The position numbers and the translations under genes are program-made. The notes under the pieces are model-generated. The model was not told where the DNA came from. It ran no database searches and was given only the letters and a program-made list of their open reading frames with translations. Of a DNA stretch of 64,000 nucleotides, positions 1 through 15,221 are shown piece after piece. Location of the stretch: the NCBI GenBank assembly GCA_023974075.1, contig CM043791.1, positions 24,851,642 to 24,915,641 on the forward strand. Reading direction: 5' to 3'. Every line of letters begins with the position of its first letter. Positions within the stretch are counted from its first letter, which is position 1. This stretch comes from Chaenocephalus aceratus. Taxonomy: Eukaryota > Chordata > Actinopteri > Perciformes > Channichthyidae.

Positions 1-3000
1 TACAGTCTGTGCATGCCTTGAGCCGACATGCAGGTATGTATCCAGTCATAATAAGTCAGAATTAGTTGGATGTCTTACCAGCAGAGGGATGTGGAGGTGC
101 AACCTAGGTGTTGGTGGAGGCTGAGGGTGGAGGGGTGCGTGGTGCTGACCGCTCCCTGTCTCTCCCCCTCTGTTCCCTGGAGGGTAATAAAGACTGATGA
201 CAGTGATGCTGTGCCATCCGGCTCCACAGTCTCCACTGCACAACCATTTGCGCCATCATTTATCCCGCTCCCCCTCCCCGCTCTAATTCTGCTTTAATAA
301 CCGCCAGCTCCATTCATCAGTGTATTGACGGGCATGACAGGCGGTGCGGCACACACTAACTCCCTGCCCTTTACTCGCTCACAGCCGGGGTCAGCGCGAG
401 GTCACACAGTCAATAATCACAACACACCTCACTGTCACCTTGGAGCGACTGCATGCCCTGCATATCTATCCTCCTCGTGCCTGCCCACGCTCCTCATTGA
501 CTTTTCTGCTTAGTACCCAGCAACGTGCACATTTGTTATGGTCTCAGAAGCCATGGGCAGAGTTAGAGCAGCACCACAGGAGACATGCAGAGCAGAGGAT
601 GTGTTGATGTTGCTCCACTGGTGATCAAAATATGTGATCGTGTACTCTGGTCCATTAAACAGAGGTGGATTATTCCAGTCCTACAATGTCAAAAAGATTG
701 ACTGTAATCCCCCGCATTGTGTCTTTTCTCGAACACTTTATAAGTAGGTCTCTGTCATATACAACATGGAATTTACACTTTGCTCTCACACTTGGATTTT
801 GAAGGAGAAGGTTTTGGAGGGGGGGGCTACAGTCATTTGTTACAGGTGAAACGTCTCCCTCTCTCTCCTTGGGCATTCACCTCTTCAAATGCAAAACATG
901 TCCTGCTGTCCTCCAACTCCAGCACAGTTTGCCACCGTGGTACATTTTTTCTTCATTTGAGCTTGACAGTGACATTTATGTTCATTTGCTCAGTGCAATT
1001 GTGAGGCATCTGGAGGGGCGGTTTTCTTTTTTTCCCCTCCTCCTCCCTCACCTCTTTCCTTTTTTCTCTCCTGACAGAAATATTAACGCAGATTTACATG
1101 CCACAGTGACTAAGCCCTTGATGAACAATTCGATTTTTGGGAACCCAGAGGAAAGACACCTCTGAAACCAGAAACCTTGTAATGGGATCAAAACTACAAC
1201 CACGAATGCATCACCAAATCAAGCTCGGACCACATACTTATCCAAGCTCGACCTTCATTTTGAACTAAACTATATACCTGTAAAGTTTTGAGAATGCATG
1301 TTAAACAATTAACACATCTGTCTGCAGACAGACAGACAGACTCACAAAATGTCAAAGTATAGTATGTCATAGAAAGTCTTAGTTTACTCCATTACAAAAG
1401 TACTAATACATCACAAAAGAGCATGTTTTGAAAGTCATAGTATAGTACAATATAACAATAGGACATAGTATAGGATGTCGTAAAACGTAATTAAGAAAAT
1501 ACCAAAAATACATGTTATATTGTCCAAAAAAAAGTAATTTATCCCATAGTCCCCCTTACGCAGACCACCCCCATCTTCTAACTCAACTTGAGTTTTGAAT
1601 TAAACTACTCACCTGTTGAGTTGAGAGACTGCCTCCTGATTGGTTGCGATGCAATCAAGTTCACAATATCTGTCCACAGAAAGAAAGACATATAAACACA
1701 TAGCAAAGTAACTACAACCGCCTCACAATGTGAAAAACAATACCAGCGTGGCTTTTAATTATACAGGGCAAAAGACTGAGGATTATGATTTCGGTGTCTG
1801 TTGTTTGTGGTAACTCAGAACATAGTAAGGATCAGTGGCGCAGTGAACTTGCACCAGTCCATGAATCATGTGATGCTGCTGAGTGGTGCTGGGAGTTGTG
1901 GTGCACTGGGGCGCTGAACATGCTACACACTGCGCTGGGCCAGGTGGCACTCACCCTTCTTCCTCCTTCACGGTCAGATGATTTATCCCTGTGCTCTTTA
2001 CAATCCACAGTCCTTTTCCTGACCCCTTCTGCTCACACATACAGGCACGTTTACAGACAGAGGGATGAACAAGAGGCCCTGCGGGTCACACACATTCAGA
2101 ACTACAAAAAACTAAACAATTGCATTTTATAAGCACATACAGCACCTTCAAACACACCTTACACTTCACAACCCCCACCCAGTCTTACCCCACCTATCCT
2201 GGACAGGCAGCAGCCAGGGGTGTGGGTGTTGAGGGCTCTAATCCGCGGTGCAGGTCCCATCGGCAAGGATCATTGAGCTAATTAATAATGTGGCACAGAG
2301 AGGGATGGCAGTCATTAAGGAGCCACGGCTGTGTGTGCTGAGATGCTGTGGGCTTCTGCATTGGTTTGCTTTCGCATGTGAGTGTTAGGGGGGTGCGGAT
2401 GGAAGTACAGCTGGATGTAGGGAGGGGGCACTGCAGACACAGGGACTTGCAACCTTTTGATTCATAATTCACAGAGGCCAAGCAAACGTGAAAGCACACC
2501 ATTATATAGGCAGAGACACATATGCAAACACACATTCATCATGGATATAAATGCATGCACACAACTCAGATTTGTAGACTTAACACCATTAACTGTAAAC
2601 TGTGAAACTTCATTTCGACTCAGTTGGAATCGTGCGAGGGTCAACCAGAGTGCAGCTGGGCAGGATTTCTCTTTGTATCACTGAAGTCAATTCTGTGTGT
2701 TACTTCAGTTTGGACCACACTGTAACTCAGACACAACCAGAGCAGTGCTCCACCAGGCTCTGTATAAAACACTCTACTGCACCAGCAGAGCCTATCATTC
2801 CCAGTCTGAAGCCATATGTTAGGAGGCGCTGTATACATCGCCAATATTTACTATAGACTGGGGGACCAGAAGGCTAAAAGCACTTAGTTGTGTGAGGCAG
2901 CCCAATAGCTCAGCCTGGGCTAATGAAAGGAAACAACAGGAGCAATTAGCAGTGTAAACAAACAGCTCGCTGAGGCCCCAGTCTCCAGCCTCCCCCCTGA

Positions 3001-3804
3001 CAGCAAAGGGACTGGCAGCCTGGAGTAGGAGGTAATTGGGGGAGCTAGGAGCCGAGACAAAATCAATGGCAACGCATGCACAGACACAGCACGATTACTC
3101 AAAACCCTGCGTCACAGCCCCGGGGACTCAAACACGACAAGGTATTGTAGCAGGTTTGACCCTACCGAGCTTACAGTCACGGGAAATGCTGCTTTACTGT
3201 ACCACAGTGGTGTTCAAATGTGCACATACTCATACAGCCACAGGAGCATTCAATTCAGCACTGACAAACAGACTTACAGGCTCTCACATTGACAGCTGAC
3301 ACCACACAGCATACAAACATTGCACTCCGACCACTGGCCATACAGGGGCCTAACAACCTTCCTCTCAGTCTAATTTATCTCATCTTGGTGCCATTTATGT
3401 GTCTGCTTGTGCACTAATGTCTCCTACTCACTCACTCATTGGGAAGCATCAGCGTCTACGGTGCGACCATGTGGCTGCGTCCTGCAGACAGCCGTGGAGA
3501 AGCCACAGCCATGTGTGTCTCCTCTCTCTTCCTGAGTGGAACTGCATGGCAGAGGGGCATCACTAATGCAGGAGGCTGGCAAGGACTTCCTCTCTGCAGG
3601 GCAAATTCTGCAGCAGGCATGGGGCTTTTGCTGTCTGAGTGCTGGCCAAGACAATAATCAGCAAGAGATACTTTCCTGAAGAGTTTTACAAATGTCTCCA
3701 ATACATACAGAATGGGATTCTTTTAGTACAGGTTTAATCGGAATCAGGTCTTGATGGCACTAGTCATGGGCAACAAGATGACATAATGGCACACTAGTAG
3801 TGGT
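1..3804. other. No gene recognised
   Basis: Short chance reading frames only. 1355-1500 has scattered CATAGTATA/GTCATAG-type motifs like a degenerate dispersed repeat, and 1320-1345 has a short CAGA run. Confidence 0.6.
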
Positions 3805-3985
3805 AGAAGTATTCAGATCTGAATACAGATACAGTAATACAAAGAAATGCTCTATTTCAACACCCTGTATTCCAAATTCCCTTTGGTATCTAAGGTATAT
3901 GACCTTAGATACCAAAGTACCCCTCAAATGGAATTTGCTATATGTTTTAGCATTAGAGTTTATTATTTCAGAGACTGCACTGACC
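3805..3985. repeat. Fragment of a common teleost GTGGTAGAAGTATTCAGAT repeat with hairpin
   Basis: GTAGTGGTAGAAGTATTCAGATC followed by sequence like TACAAAGAAATGCTCTATTTC matches a dispersed fish repeat I know in outline. Within it 3881-3896 and 3902-3917 form a perfect 16-bp stem with a 5-nt loop. A C12-13 run follows at about 3985. Confidence 0.5.
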
Positions 3986-3994
3986 CCCCCCCCC

Positions 3995-4182
3995 CCACCT
4001 TCAAAACACTGACCAAAACACACCTCTTCAGACTAGCTTTTAATTTGTGAATGATGTTGTGTTGCTGTTTTAATGTTTTAAGTGTGTTTTATTTCCTTTT
4101 TATCACCACTGTAAAGTGTCTTTGAGCACCTGAAAAAGCACTTAGAAATCAAATGTATTATTATTATTATTATTATTATTTA
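3995..4182 (+). mobile_element. LINE 3' end fragment
   Basis: AAAACACACCTCTTCAGACTAGCTTTTAAT, then GTAAAGTGTCTTTGAGCACCTGAAAAAGCACTTAGAAATCAAATG, and a (TTA)n tail at 4157-4182. This is the typical 3'UTR and tail of a teleost non-LTR retrotransposon (Rex/L2-like). No reverse transcriptase is left. Confidence 0.65.
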
Positions 4183-5444
4183 TTTTGCATTAACACAAAG
4201 CTGAGTTTAGGTGTTGTAGCTGGAGGTAGGTTACATATTTGTACAAATGGTATGATGTGTGTTCGTTTATTGTTAAGTATAGTATCATATTTTGTATGAT
4301 TAGAAAGTTTGAATCTGCAAAGTGACAGTAAGTTTAGATGTCAGATGAACTAAGTGTAGGAAAAATATTTAGTAGAATAAATGGTTAGTACAAAGACCTT
4401 AAATTGTACATGAACAGTAAAAACTGATATGATGAATGACAGAATATTAATTGACAACTTTTTGACCATTGGTTTGATTTTTTAAAGCTAAAATCTGGAT
4501 CTAAGAGACATCATAGATTTGCCTGCACAGATAAGACAAGTTTTGGACTGCTGAAAAAACTAGGTTTAGACCGCTGGTCTGAGAAAACAAGCATTTTAAA
4601 GATGAACCTTGGGCCATAAGAAATTGTAATAATCAATAATACCAATACAAATACTCATGAGTTACAGCCCTTGAGAACAGCATTTACTTTCCACTACTGA
4701 AGCACATAGCAGAGAACATGGATTCAGGCTTTGTGTCAAATAAGAATGCCCTGAATCCCTACTATCCGTGTGCTCAATACCCTGTCAGCGAAAAGAGAAT
4801 TCTCTCATATGACTTTAAAAGTATCAAATTTGTATTATCACTATGTCTTCTTTACTGTCTGTGGTGGTAAGCTTTGAGATAGTGGTGTATTCTGCTCCTT
4901 GCGCTTAAATTGTACAATATTTACCATCATCAGCAGAATCCCTAGACCGGAGGAAAACTGAATAACTCAAGATTGTTTTTCAAATGGGATTCCACATGGA
5001 CATGCGTTTGAGCTCAAAGTGGAGCTTAATCTGGATCTCAAAGACTTATTCCAACACTGATGTTTCCGAAAATTGAGGAGGGGGGCTACATCAATCACCT
5101 ACCTCAGCAACAGTTCTGATTTAGTGATCAAATGGATTGATATTGCCCCTATTAGTCGTCATTATAACTGTAAATTCTGCAGTACTGCCAGGTTGGCTCG
5201 GTAGGGATTATGGACCATTATGAGCGGAGTGGAGACAGAGACAGAGATACCTTCACTAGCAGATGCAAAGCAGTCAAAGTGGAGGGGCAGGAAAGAGGGA
5301 TCCAGTCTCCATCTAATGTGCATACAGGAGACAGAACTCTGATATGGGTGCAACACAGTCCCATTCAGCTACACTTAACAGCATCCTCCATAACAGCATC
5401 GCTTGGTTCGGAGAGCCAACTGTCTGGATGCTGGACGATGCACA

Positions 5445-5503
<59 letters not shown>
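5445..5503. repeat. (CA)n microsatellite
   Basis: About 29 uninterrupted CA units. Confidence 0.98.
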
Positions 5504-5507
<4 letters not shown>

Positions 5508-8500
5508 CCCTCCAAATACCAGTGCATTACTGCCCTGGCGCTCATTGACAAAACTGCCACTCACCACGAAGATGGATGCTCCTCCTGGGACAATTCCAAA
5601 CCTCCTTCATTGAGTCATTTGTTTTGCTGATCTAACTACCTTTGAACACAACGCTGAGGTGAGTGTGTGTGCTCTTGGAAAGGTTTGTGTGTTCATTTTG
5701 GTGCCAAACAGTGACCACAATTCCCAGTCCCGCAGCATTAGTAAAACACCCTCATGGGGCCTGCTAACAGTCAGTTAGAGAACCCCCTCTAACTTTAAAC
5801 TACTACAAGCGAGGCTCCCCCTCATTAGATTCTGCACAAATAAGTCCCGTTGCTCATTTATGCATGTTTCCTTCCAAGTGCATTGATTAAAAGAATGTAG
5901 ATAACTGGTCTAAGTTCCCAGCTTCCCTGAGCATTATATTAACCTAAACAAGCCTTTACAATTTGCATTTTCATTTGATTCAATGAGGCACAGGGATCCT
6001 ACAGCTACAGCCAGGAGTCTCTGCTCCACTTTACACCTCCAATAACATCTTCATGTCCAATTTGTCTTACATTGGAGTGTGTCCCGACCATGTAATCCAC
6101 GCGCATCTTGGCAATCAGCCATGCATTCATCACACACACAACCATGTCGATAGTCGGCTGAGCAGGCTCATAATGAATTTGAAGAGTTTCACACCTATAG
6201 CTAAGTCATTTACTTTATCAGTCTGAAAGAAGGAAGTGATAAGATAGTGGCTCGGCACTAAGAGTATCAGCCTCACTCTGCTATTCATCTCACCAAGATC
6301 TACAAATGGCAAAGCTCATCCCTCAAAGCAGACACACACAGCCTTTATCTACAGAATATAAAGAAGGGCTAATATCTCATAAGAATGTGTGCTTATGAAA
6401 ACTATCATTTCCATATCATTATCGGCCTGAATATCTGCTGCTATATACTAAGAGGCTTCTTCCTATCTCTATTCTGCTTCTGGTCCAGGAACTACAGAGG
6501 GGATACAGGTGCAAATATGATTTGGTCATTTTCCTCTTATGAAATTGACCCCCTGTAATTGACACAGACACACTGGCAATTTGATTAGCTCTTCCTGCTG
6601 CTTAAGGGCATTTGACCATTGCAACTTCATCTGTTTCATGTACAGAGCTCCACCTATTGGGGAAGTCAGGCAACAGCACACACAGCAGAACAAGCCTGCG
6701 TGGTCTGACTCACATTGTGTTCGGAATTTAGCCACAGGGCCAAATCCAAGAATATTTCACAAGCAAGACCGCCGCTTTCCCACACACCTTAAGTAATTAA
6801 TGATACAAGATCATACCTACAGGAGTGGGGTTTCATGGTACATTTGGAAATGATTGAAATATCATATTAAATATACATAATGAAACAAAAATGTAATATT
6901 ATACATTTGTATATGTCTATTTCTTCTTTATAATACTTCTCCAGATGTATGTAAACCCGTGTATGTGTTTATAGATACAGGCATACACAATGACCTGCAC
7001 ACAGATGTTGGTGTGTGGGCGAGCACATGTGCTAGCCTGTGTGTCAGTAAGTTTGTATGTGCCTCTTAAAGTAGTTTATCCCATTATTAGAAAGAAGCCT
7101 GATAAGAGCCTCTTGAAACACTTGAGATAAGCCTGCTAGCTTAAGTGCGCTGACATTGTCACCAAACGTGCATGGCTTTGCAGGACGATAAATAGGGAGA
7201 AACACACACACACCCAGTTCAATAGCATGTGTCATTCACAGGATCAAAAAAAGAATGTGCTCAATAGCTAAACAGTGTGTCACATGAAGTGAACATTACT
7301 GTACATCGATTCATCAAGATACATCATTTAAGCTGTCAAACATCAAAGCCTCTCTGATCACAGCTCATTCTTAAGAGACACCAATAGCCTCATTTATCAT
7401 ATTTGTTTGAGCAATGAGAGTGAAGCAACTGCATGAGGCAAGACCAGAAAGAGACCGAAAAGACAGATAAAGAAAAGGAAATGTAGTTCTAAAAGAAATA
7501 TGAATTAAATATAACGTGATGACGTGAAACAACATGAAGATTAAATGAAAAGAGAATTTGACAGTCTACTTATTTACGCATTTGAACTTGCACCATTGTA
7601 TCACTTGCACTATATGTCTTTTATGTATTTAGTATATTGCATGGTGCACTGTTGGAAGAGCCTGGAACTTAAGATTGTAATTGACACAGTTGTGCATATG
7701 CCAATAAATCCTTTCAATTGCGATTGACAAAACACAAACAGGACAAATATAAAAAGTGTGTGATTAGAAAAGTAGTTGAGTCAAAAAGATAGAGTATTAA
7801 TAGCAAGCGGCAACAGAGTTTTCAAACATCACATTTGAAGTGGGACGCCACCTGGACTGAGCCCTTACCCCTGAGGCTCTCCAAGCTAAGCATGCTGGTT
7901 CAGAGCTTCACACACCTGCATGCACCAAATATGTGCACAAAACACTATCTCTCTCTTCATCGTATCATTTTTATTATCTGCATCGCTCACTCTCACCTTT
8001 ATTTGACCCTGTGAGGCTTCCAGCACATCACTCACTTTGGTCCAGATTTATTATCATTTATCATTTTATTAACATGGGAAACATTTTGGGGGTAGATTGC
8101 ATTGCTAATTTCTATCCAAATAATGCTTGTAAGAGGACATTTTTAAAGTTTATGCGGTGCGTGATCAAATGGCTTTTATATATCCCCAGGCTCTTGTATT
8201 CTCCAAATTGCTTCAATAAATAACTTGTAAGTCTAATTATGCAGCAATTAATTGCAGCTAACATGCAATGCCCATCAATCTTGTAACTTGAAAAAGTATT
8301 TTCCAGCACAGCCTGGCAGATCAAATAAGAAATTTGATTAGATTTTGCAAGCACGTATGGGATTGTGTGTGAGTCTGTGTGCCACTTTGTCATTATGTGT
8401 GCATATGAGTGTGACTGTGTGTGTGTGAACATGTGCGAGTGCCCATGGAGGTTACAGCCAGATCACAGAAGAGAGAGCTCCATCCCAGCAGCTCTCCACA

Positions 8501-10214
8501 GTCTGCTCTCTCTGCCGTCTCGTCCAGTTGCTATGGCAGCAGCAGTGAAGGCTGTATCCATGGCCAAAGGAGGAAGCTGGCATCCCCCAATAACAGACCT
8601 TCCACCCCTCCTCTCTCCCCCGCCAGGCTCCTGACCCGCTGGTGAACCTGCCTGGGGGTCGGAGGTCAATGGCTCAGAGCTGCCGAGTGACAGTGAGGGA
8701 TGATGAGGGAGAGAATGAGAAAGAGAGGAGTTACACCACACAGATGGGGAGGAGAGATGAGAAAATGAAAAGATGAGACCAAATTTGATTACTATCAAGA
8801 GGTGGGGGGGTGGATGGGTGGCCATTCCGCATTTTAGAAAATGGCTGCGCTTTTGCCCGTTGTCTTTAAAATGGAGGTGGAATGCCGATTGTCTTCTTTT
8901 TTTTTTTCATTATTTTAGTATTTGGTTATTGTGTGTTGTTTTATTTGTGAGTATTGAGCTGAGGGGGGTTATTGGGAAGGGGGCAAAGGGAAGTTTGAGA
9001 TGGGGGGAGGGGGGGATGGATATACAATCACTTCCACAATTTGTTTACATTTTGTTTATTGATTGTGTGGACACAAGGGAAAGTGTTCCTCTCCTGTGCA
9101 CAACTCGTCTGGGGAGAGTAAAGGTATGTATGAAGGCATCTGTTATCTGTGTGTTTAGTACAAGTGAAAGGAGTTGATATCGTCGAGGGGGTCAAGTGAG
9201 TTGACCTCTGACCTCTCTGCCTTTGAGAGGTCAGACAGTCTTAGGTAAGCTCAGAACACAACTTCCTCACCTGAAGATAAGTGTGCTGTCATATCTTGAG
9301 GCCTTTAAAAGTATGCAGTGGATCACTTGTTCAGACACAATATCCCAGAGCAAAGATTTGACATCAATTTCTTTACACTTAGAGATGAAATGTGGTTTTA
9401 ATTTAGCTGATTTTACCTGAACGTGCGTGAGGTTGAATTATTTTCAAATATGTTTCCATTTGAATGTGCTTCGGATCATATGACTGGTTTGGTAACACAT
9501 TTAACAGAGAAATCAAGACAGAAAACGGATCCACTGGGAGTTAGGAGCCAGGAAGGAGGGGCAGAGAAGACAACCCCCACCTACAGACAAACACCACCAC
9601 CTGCAATGATACAACCTGTGATAATACATTATCATCAACCCCGCTGCCAACATGGACCAGGGAATCACCCACTACTGCCTGAGATAAGCACCACAGTTTC
9701 ATTGGAGAGCACAGTGGCTTATTTGAATACTGTGAGGAACATTACCCCCTAGTGGCTAATGTTAATAACTGCACCCTGAAACTCAGGGGTATGAGTGAAT
9801 GTCAACAGCCAACCATATAATCAATCTCCATCCCTAACACTCTGTGGTTTTTAAAGTAGCTTTGGAAGAGGGAGACTCTTGGACTGCCAATTTCATCTGA
9901 TACACACAATATGTCAGCGCTATCAGACGTAACTATATAATTTTCATCCATTATCATTGGCTGGTGTGGACTGCAGGGGTCAGGACTGTCAGGACTGTCA
10001 ACAAGAGACCCACACAGTAGCCAAGGGCATGGCAGGGAGTGTATTCCTTTCAACACATTAAACACAAACACACACTATCCTGAACCTAAGTCTGAACCCT
10101 CAAAAATGCAGTTGAAGGAATGAGGAGCAGCCAAAGACGTTCTGTCTTTCCAAAATAATTTGAAATGTCTGATGTCTAAAACACAAATTGGTCCTCACAA
10201 AGACAGATGAACAC

Positions 10215-10238
10215 ACACAGACACACACACACACACGC
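10215..10238. repeat. Short (CA)n tract
   Basis: CA repeat, slightly interrupted (CACACACAGACACACACACACACAC). A (GA)n tract follows at about 10443-10466. Confidence 0.85.
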
Positions 10239-13200
10239 TCGCTCACGGCACTCTGCAGACACTTTACACTCTCTCTCTGCTGCATCTTTTTTTTCTCTGC
10301 ATGTTCTCCAGATGTCGTGTCCTCTTCCTCACCCCGTTCCTCCGCTACGCTCAGTTCCCCCGCCCGGAGACTTGTCACAGCCCCTAACCGCATCAGGAGC
10401 ACTGCTAGATTGGATATACATGATCTGTCCATCCATCAATAAAGAGAGGGAGAGAGAGAGAGAGTATAGTGGATGTCTATCTGCGAAGAGAGAGATAGAG
10501 ACGTGAGGAGAAGGTGAGGAATTGGAAAGGAGAATGCAAGCATAAACAACACATTCAAAGTAATATGTTTACACAACACATGCAATGTATATTTAGGAAA
10601 AAGAATACTCTCTATGCAGCACCATGCCTGGATCCATTGTTATTGGTCAGTAATGTGATTAGTGATAATGTACTCCTGTTGAGAGGTGGACTGGTCGCTG
10701 CCCTTTCCCTGAAAAGTGAAAGTCAGTGTTTTACTTCATCTGTTTGTCTCTGTCCTCTCATCATCCGTCTCCCACTGAAGGTGAAGCTAGTGATGCTGAA
10801 TCACCTCTCCATTTCCCCCCACTTCCATTCTGTGGGCGAATGAACTGGAACACGTGTGTTATGGCCCCTGTAAAAATGTGTTACAACGTGGGCACACACA
10901 CAGCCTACTATAGTTGAGATCTCTGGGAGCTGAGCTAACAGTTGGCTATTTGCATTTTATTCTGCAGGTGTTCCAGTCTGGCAAAATAATTCAACAAAGT
11001 CTGCAAACAAAAGCTGAAATGTGGGATATTTACCTCAGAATTTGCCTTGCATTTTTTTTTTATGCATTTTGCATGTCGTTTAAGACAATTGTAATCATGT
11101 TTGACAAATGATAAGTTAATGATTTAATTTAAATTGTGATGTGTGATTATACACTCTTAAGGGTTTTTCAAAGTTAATACCCAGCAGTAAGTGAACAATA
11201 ATTCTGGAGATTCTACCCTGCCATCTGTAAGAGTGAGGTTTCAAATGACAGCTATGTTTCTGCTTAGCTGTCAAATAAATGAATCTAAATGCAAAACACA
11301 ACATCTGACTGCAATAAAAACAGCATTGCTCCTACCATTTCTACAATGAACTGACACTTGATGTTGAATATACAGTATAAAGAGGGTTCAACCTGGGGTT
11401 GCCCTAACACTCCATTGGTCTATCTGGTGATATTCATCTATGTCTACTCCTCTATCATTTTCATACATTTCCACATCTGCACAAATCTCCTCCTTCTCCC
11501 CTCTGTCTCCATCTTGCTCTCCTTATTCTACCAGTCTCGTTCCCTCTTTCCTCTCCTTCTGTTTTTCCTCCCACCTGCCTCCTCATATCTTTCCTTCCAT
11601 GTTCATACTAACGCCCCCGACGCCTCTCTCTCCCTCCATCCCTCTCTCCTTTTCTCTCTGTCCCCTCTCCGCTCTCTCTCTCTCTCCGCTGCTCTGATGA
11701 ATTGCCTTCCCCTCCCGGTGAACTCGACCGATAATCCTGGGGAAGCAGTAAAAGATCATCGATCAGCCCTGCAGACAGGCCCACAAGCCACAGCACAGGA
11801 ACAACACGCTAACAACAAGCCTCTGCACTTGGCTCTCAGTGTATGTATATGTGTGCATGTATGCACAGGCATGCATATGTTTGTGCATGTTTTTGAATGC
11901 ATGATAGTGTGCATGTATTGCACTTTAATGTGTGCATGTTGAATGTTGGACTCACACAGTAAAAAGGTTGTAGAGAGTTTATCACTGCTGGTCGTGTTTC
12001 ATGTGCTGCTATGTTTAGCTGCATGTGTCACCGGCATGCTTAGCATGAAGAGTTCCCTCTGCTTATCTTGCTTCCTCACGTGATCTGCCCCCTGCTGAGT
12101 GTCATCCACTTGGAATGTGTGAATATATGTGCTTACGTGCATGTCTATGTGCATGTTTGTATGTGTTTGCCTCTTGAGTGTGTATTCTTGCCAGCATGTG
12201 TGTATAGTATTTGTATATGTATGCAGCATACACAGAGGCCATAAATCATCTGGCATTCTCCAGGCTCATCCTGAAGGAGAAGGGTAGAGAATGCACATGA
12301 TCTTGGGCAAGGCTTGATGGCTATGAAATTGACCAATTGATTGATTGGAACAATTAATTTTGCACCATGCTTTTATGGCTGAGAAGCCAAGCGATCATTA
12401 GTTTGCAACAACCAAGCGAAGACAGCCGGATTGTTTTATAATTTCCACTGAAACATAGCAAAGCACAGCTACTGCTACAGGCTTAGGGTAATGATAAGCT
12501 ACCAGCTATTGGTTTAAGTTATATGACATGATAGGAAAGCTTGGACTGTTCAAAGTCATGGAGGCCTATGAAATCCATTTGTCTTCATCCACAATTTTAC
12601 ACACAAAAATAAGCCACTTTGAGCGATTAAAGCACAAGGCAGCCTATAGTCATTATTCCATCCTCTTAAATATGACAAGTGGAGGACCGCTTCTATTGAA
12701 TCCCATTCTTTACATGCCATATTACAACGCACTGCTGTTCTCCAGTGTGGAGGAGCTTGACCATAAAAAGCCAGTTGCTTGGAAAATAAATCTCCACTTT
12801 GACAACAGATGAACAGTGAACTGCTTTTCATTGAGGATGCTCACCATTCATACTTTATCTCCCTTTTTTTATTTTGAAACTGTTTGTGAGTTGTCCTTCA
12901 ATGCCTTTTTCTCTGCTGCCTTTGTTCCTAATGTACTGGCAAGGCTGACTTCATTGAGCCCTGCATGTGGCAAACACATTTATGTCCTATTTTGATTTGT
13001 CCTATTTCATTTTTGTGTGATACGCCACAGCACTGCCACCAAAGCGGAAAATAAAGCAACTATCATGCTTGAAGCCATCTGCTCTTTGTGAACAAGGTGA
13101 CACCTTGTGGTCAAAGCAGAGAACCGCGGCTCCAGCTGAAACCCAGCAAAAACAAAAGGAGGTCCAGCTGACACAATGCAAAAACTCCACCAGAGAGATG

Positions 13201-15014
13201 GCTTTCAATTATCAGCAATGTTGAACTTAGAGAAGGAGCCTAATGCGGAACAAGAGCAAGGCACGCACACCACCTCACAAACCTCAAAGGACACCTGCAA
13301 TAGGCATCTGAAGCATTTCCCAGGTATGAGAAGGCGTTTCAGACCATGATTCTTCTAATATTTGGGGAATGACTTAATGTGAGGGTGTGTGTAAAGGTAC
13401 GCGTGTCCCTGTGTGTTTTACTGAGAGTGAAACGACACTAGGACATTGACAGATCACAGGGGAATGTTCAATTGCAGGTTGGTACGTCCTGCTGTCATTG
13501 GGCTCATCTGTCATAGGGCAAGGCTAGCTGGGAGGCAGGAGCGAGGGGCGTCACTCCTCCCATAGATGATGATCACACCGGGGCTCCTGCCAAGCCGGCT
13601 GCTGGCCCTGTCTTGCTCCTGTGGTCCCCTGGAATTTTTCTCCTTCTCAGTCAGTTCCAAAGCAAAAATATTACATCTTTAAAGGAAAACACTACAGACA
13701 GCAGTGTGAGGCAGAGAGGGATTTTCCCACTTATTAATACACTACGGCTCTATGTCTATATCTCTCCATCTTTTGGCACCAGTGCTGTGTTGACTACTCC
13801 AAATCACTGTTGAGACACATTTGGCAGCTCAGGGGATTGTTTTGGCTGGATGATGAGACATTACTCTCTAGAAATGCCACACACAGCTGCTCTGTTTCAG
13901 AGATGAGTCAATACAGAGCCCTGAAGGAACATAACTGATCCAACCTGCTCTCTGTCTCTCTCTCTTTCTTCTGTGCACATTTGCTTAACCCTTGTTGTTG
14001 CACTCTGATACCTTTTGGTTTCTTTCCCGCAAAACTATTAATTCCTCAACCTTTACTTTATCCTTTGTTTCTTCTTCCTGTGTATAATCGGTGGTTGTCA
14101 CACTGTCACAGGGCTGCACTTTCACATGTGCACCCTCTACAGTCAAGGCTGGGAAGTGTCTTTGTTTTTAAATGAGAAAAGATACAAACAGGAAGGCCAA
14201 TTACAGCCCAGCAGTCATCTATCTGTCAACCATTTGACAGGAACATAGCACAGCCAAATATATGACTCCCACATAAATCACAGCATCTCACTCTAACTAG
14301 CCTGTCTTGTATGAGTAATTAGTAGTATCATGCAGAAGCATTTTGGCGTCCCGAAATACCATTAGATCATTTTACTTTTGATTTTCAGTCACTTTTCTAC
14401 AAAACCCACACGCTCAAATAGCCAAATGTTCCTGAAAATTATATGCATAAAACTGATTTAGGAGGCACTCAGGAAATCGATCATGCAACAGAATCGTTTA
14501 ATGTTTGAGGAAGGGCCTTATGATTTGTGGATGTTGAAACAGAGTTCATATTCCACATTTAAAGATTAAAAAGAGGACCTTGTATTTTCATAGTGAGCCC
14601 TAACCGCCTTGTACCCCCTTGCAGCACCCACCCTGAGAGCTCCATTGCTATTGCAGATGCTTTATGACGGGCAATTTAGCTTCAGCTGCTATCTGAGCCA
14701 TCTCAGGAATGGACGCGCTTAGAATCAAGTGCAATAAAGCAGAGAGGGAAGTGTAGAAAAAGAAGGGGGGAAAAGGGAAAATAAAGACAGACAACAAGCT
14801 CGTCTGGACAGCCCCCCTTGACAAAAGGTTTGGGGGTAGGGTGTCTTGTGGATACACACACACACAAATACAAACACTGGTTTCCCAAGCAAACGGCTAG
14901 ACACAGAAGAGACATACCTGTTTGTTTTCACAGAAGCTTCCAAACAAGGCCAAGCGTTTAGCAGTGAATGCTGTTTGTATTTATAATCTGCACAATTTAT
15001 TTTAGGCCTATACA

Positions 15015-15221
<207 letters not shown>

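Larger units (their letters stand above)
4183..14999. other. No gene recognised (intergenic)
   Basis: Apart from the CA tracts listed, I see no exon set. 8220-8345 holds several homeodomain-type AATTA/CAATTAATTG sites, and 8961-9018 is a G-rich block with quadruplex-forming spacing. 11500-11700 is a C/T-rich stretch. Confidence 0.55.

Noticed and set aside
11358..11942. 194-codon open frame at 11.4 kb
   Set aside because: Low-complexity C/T-rich sequence gives Ser/Leu/Pro-rich translation in several frames, with no domain or splice evidence.
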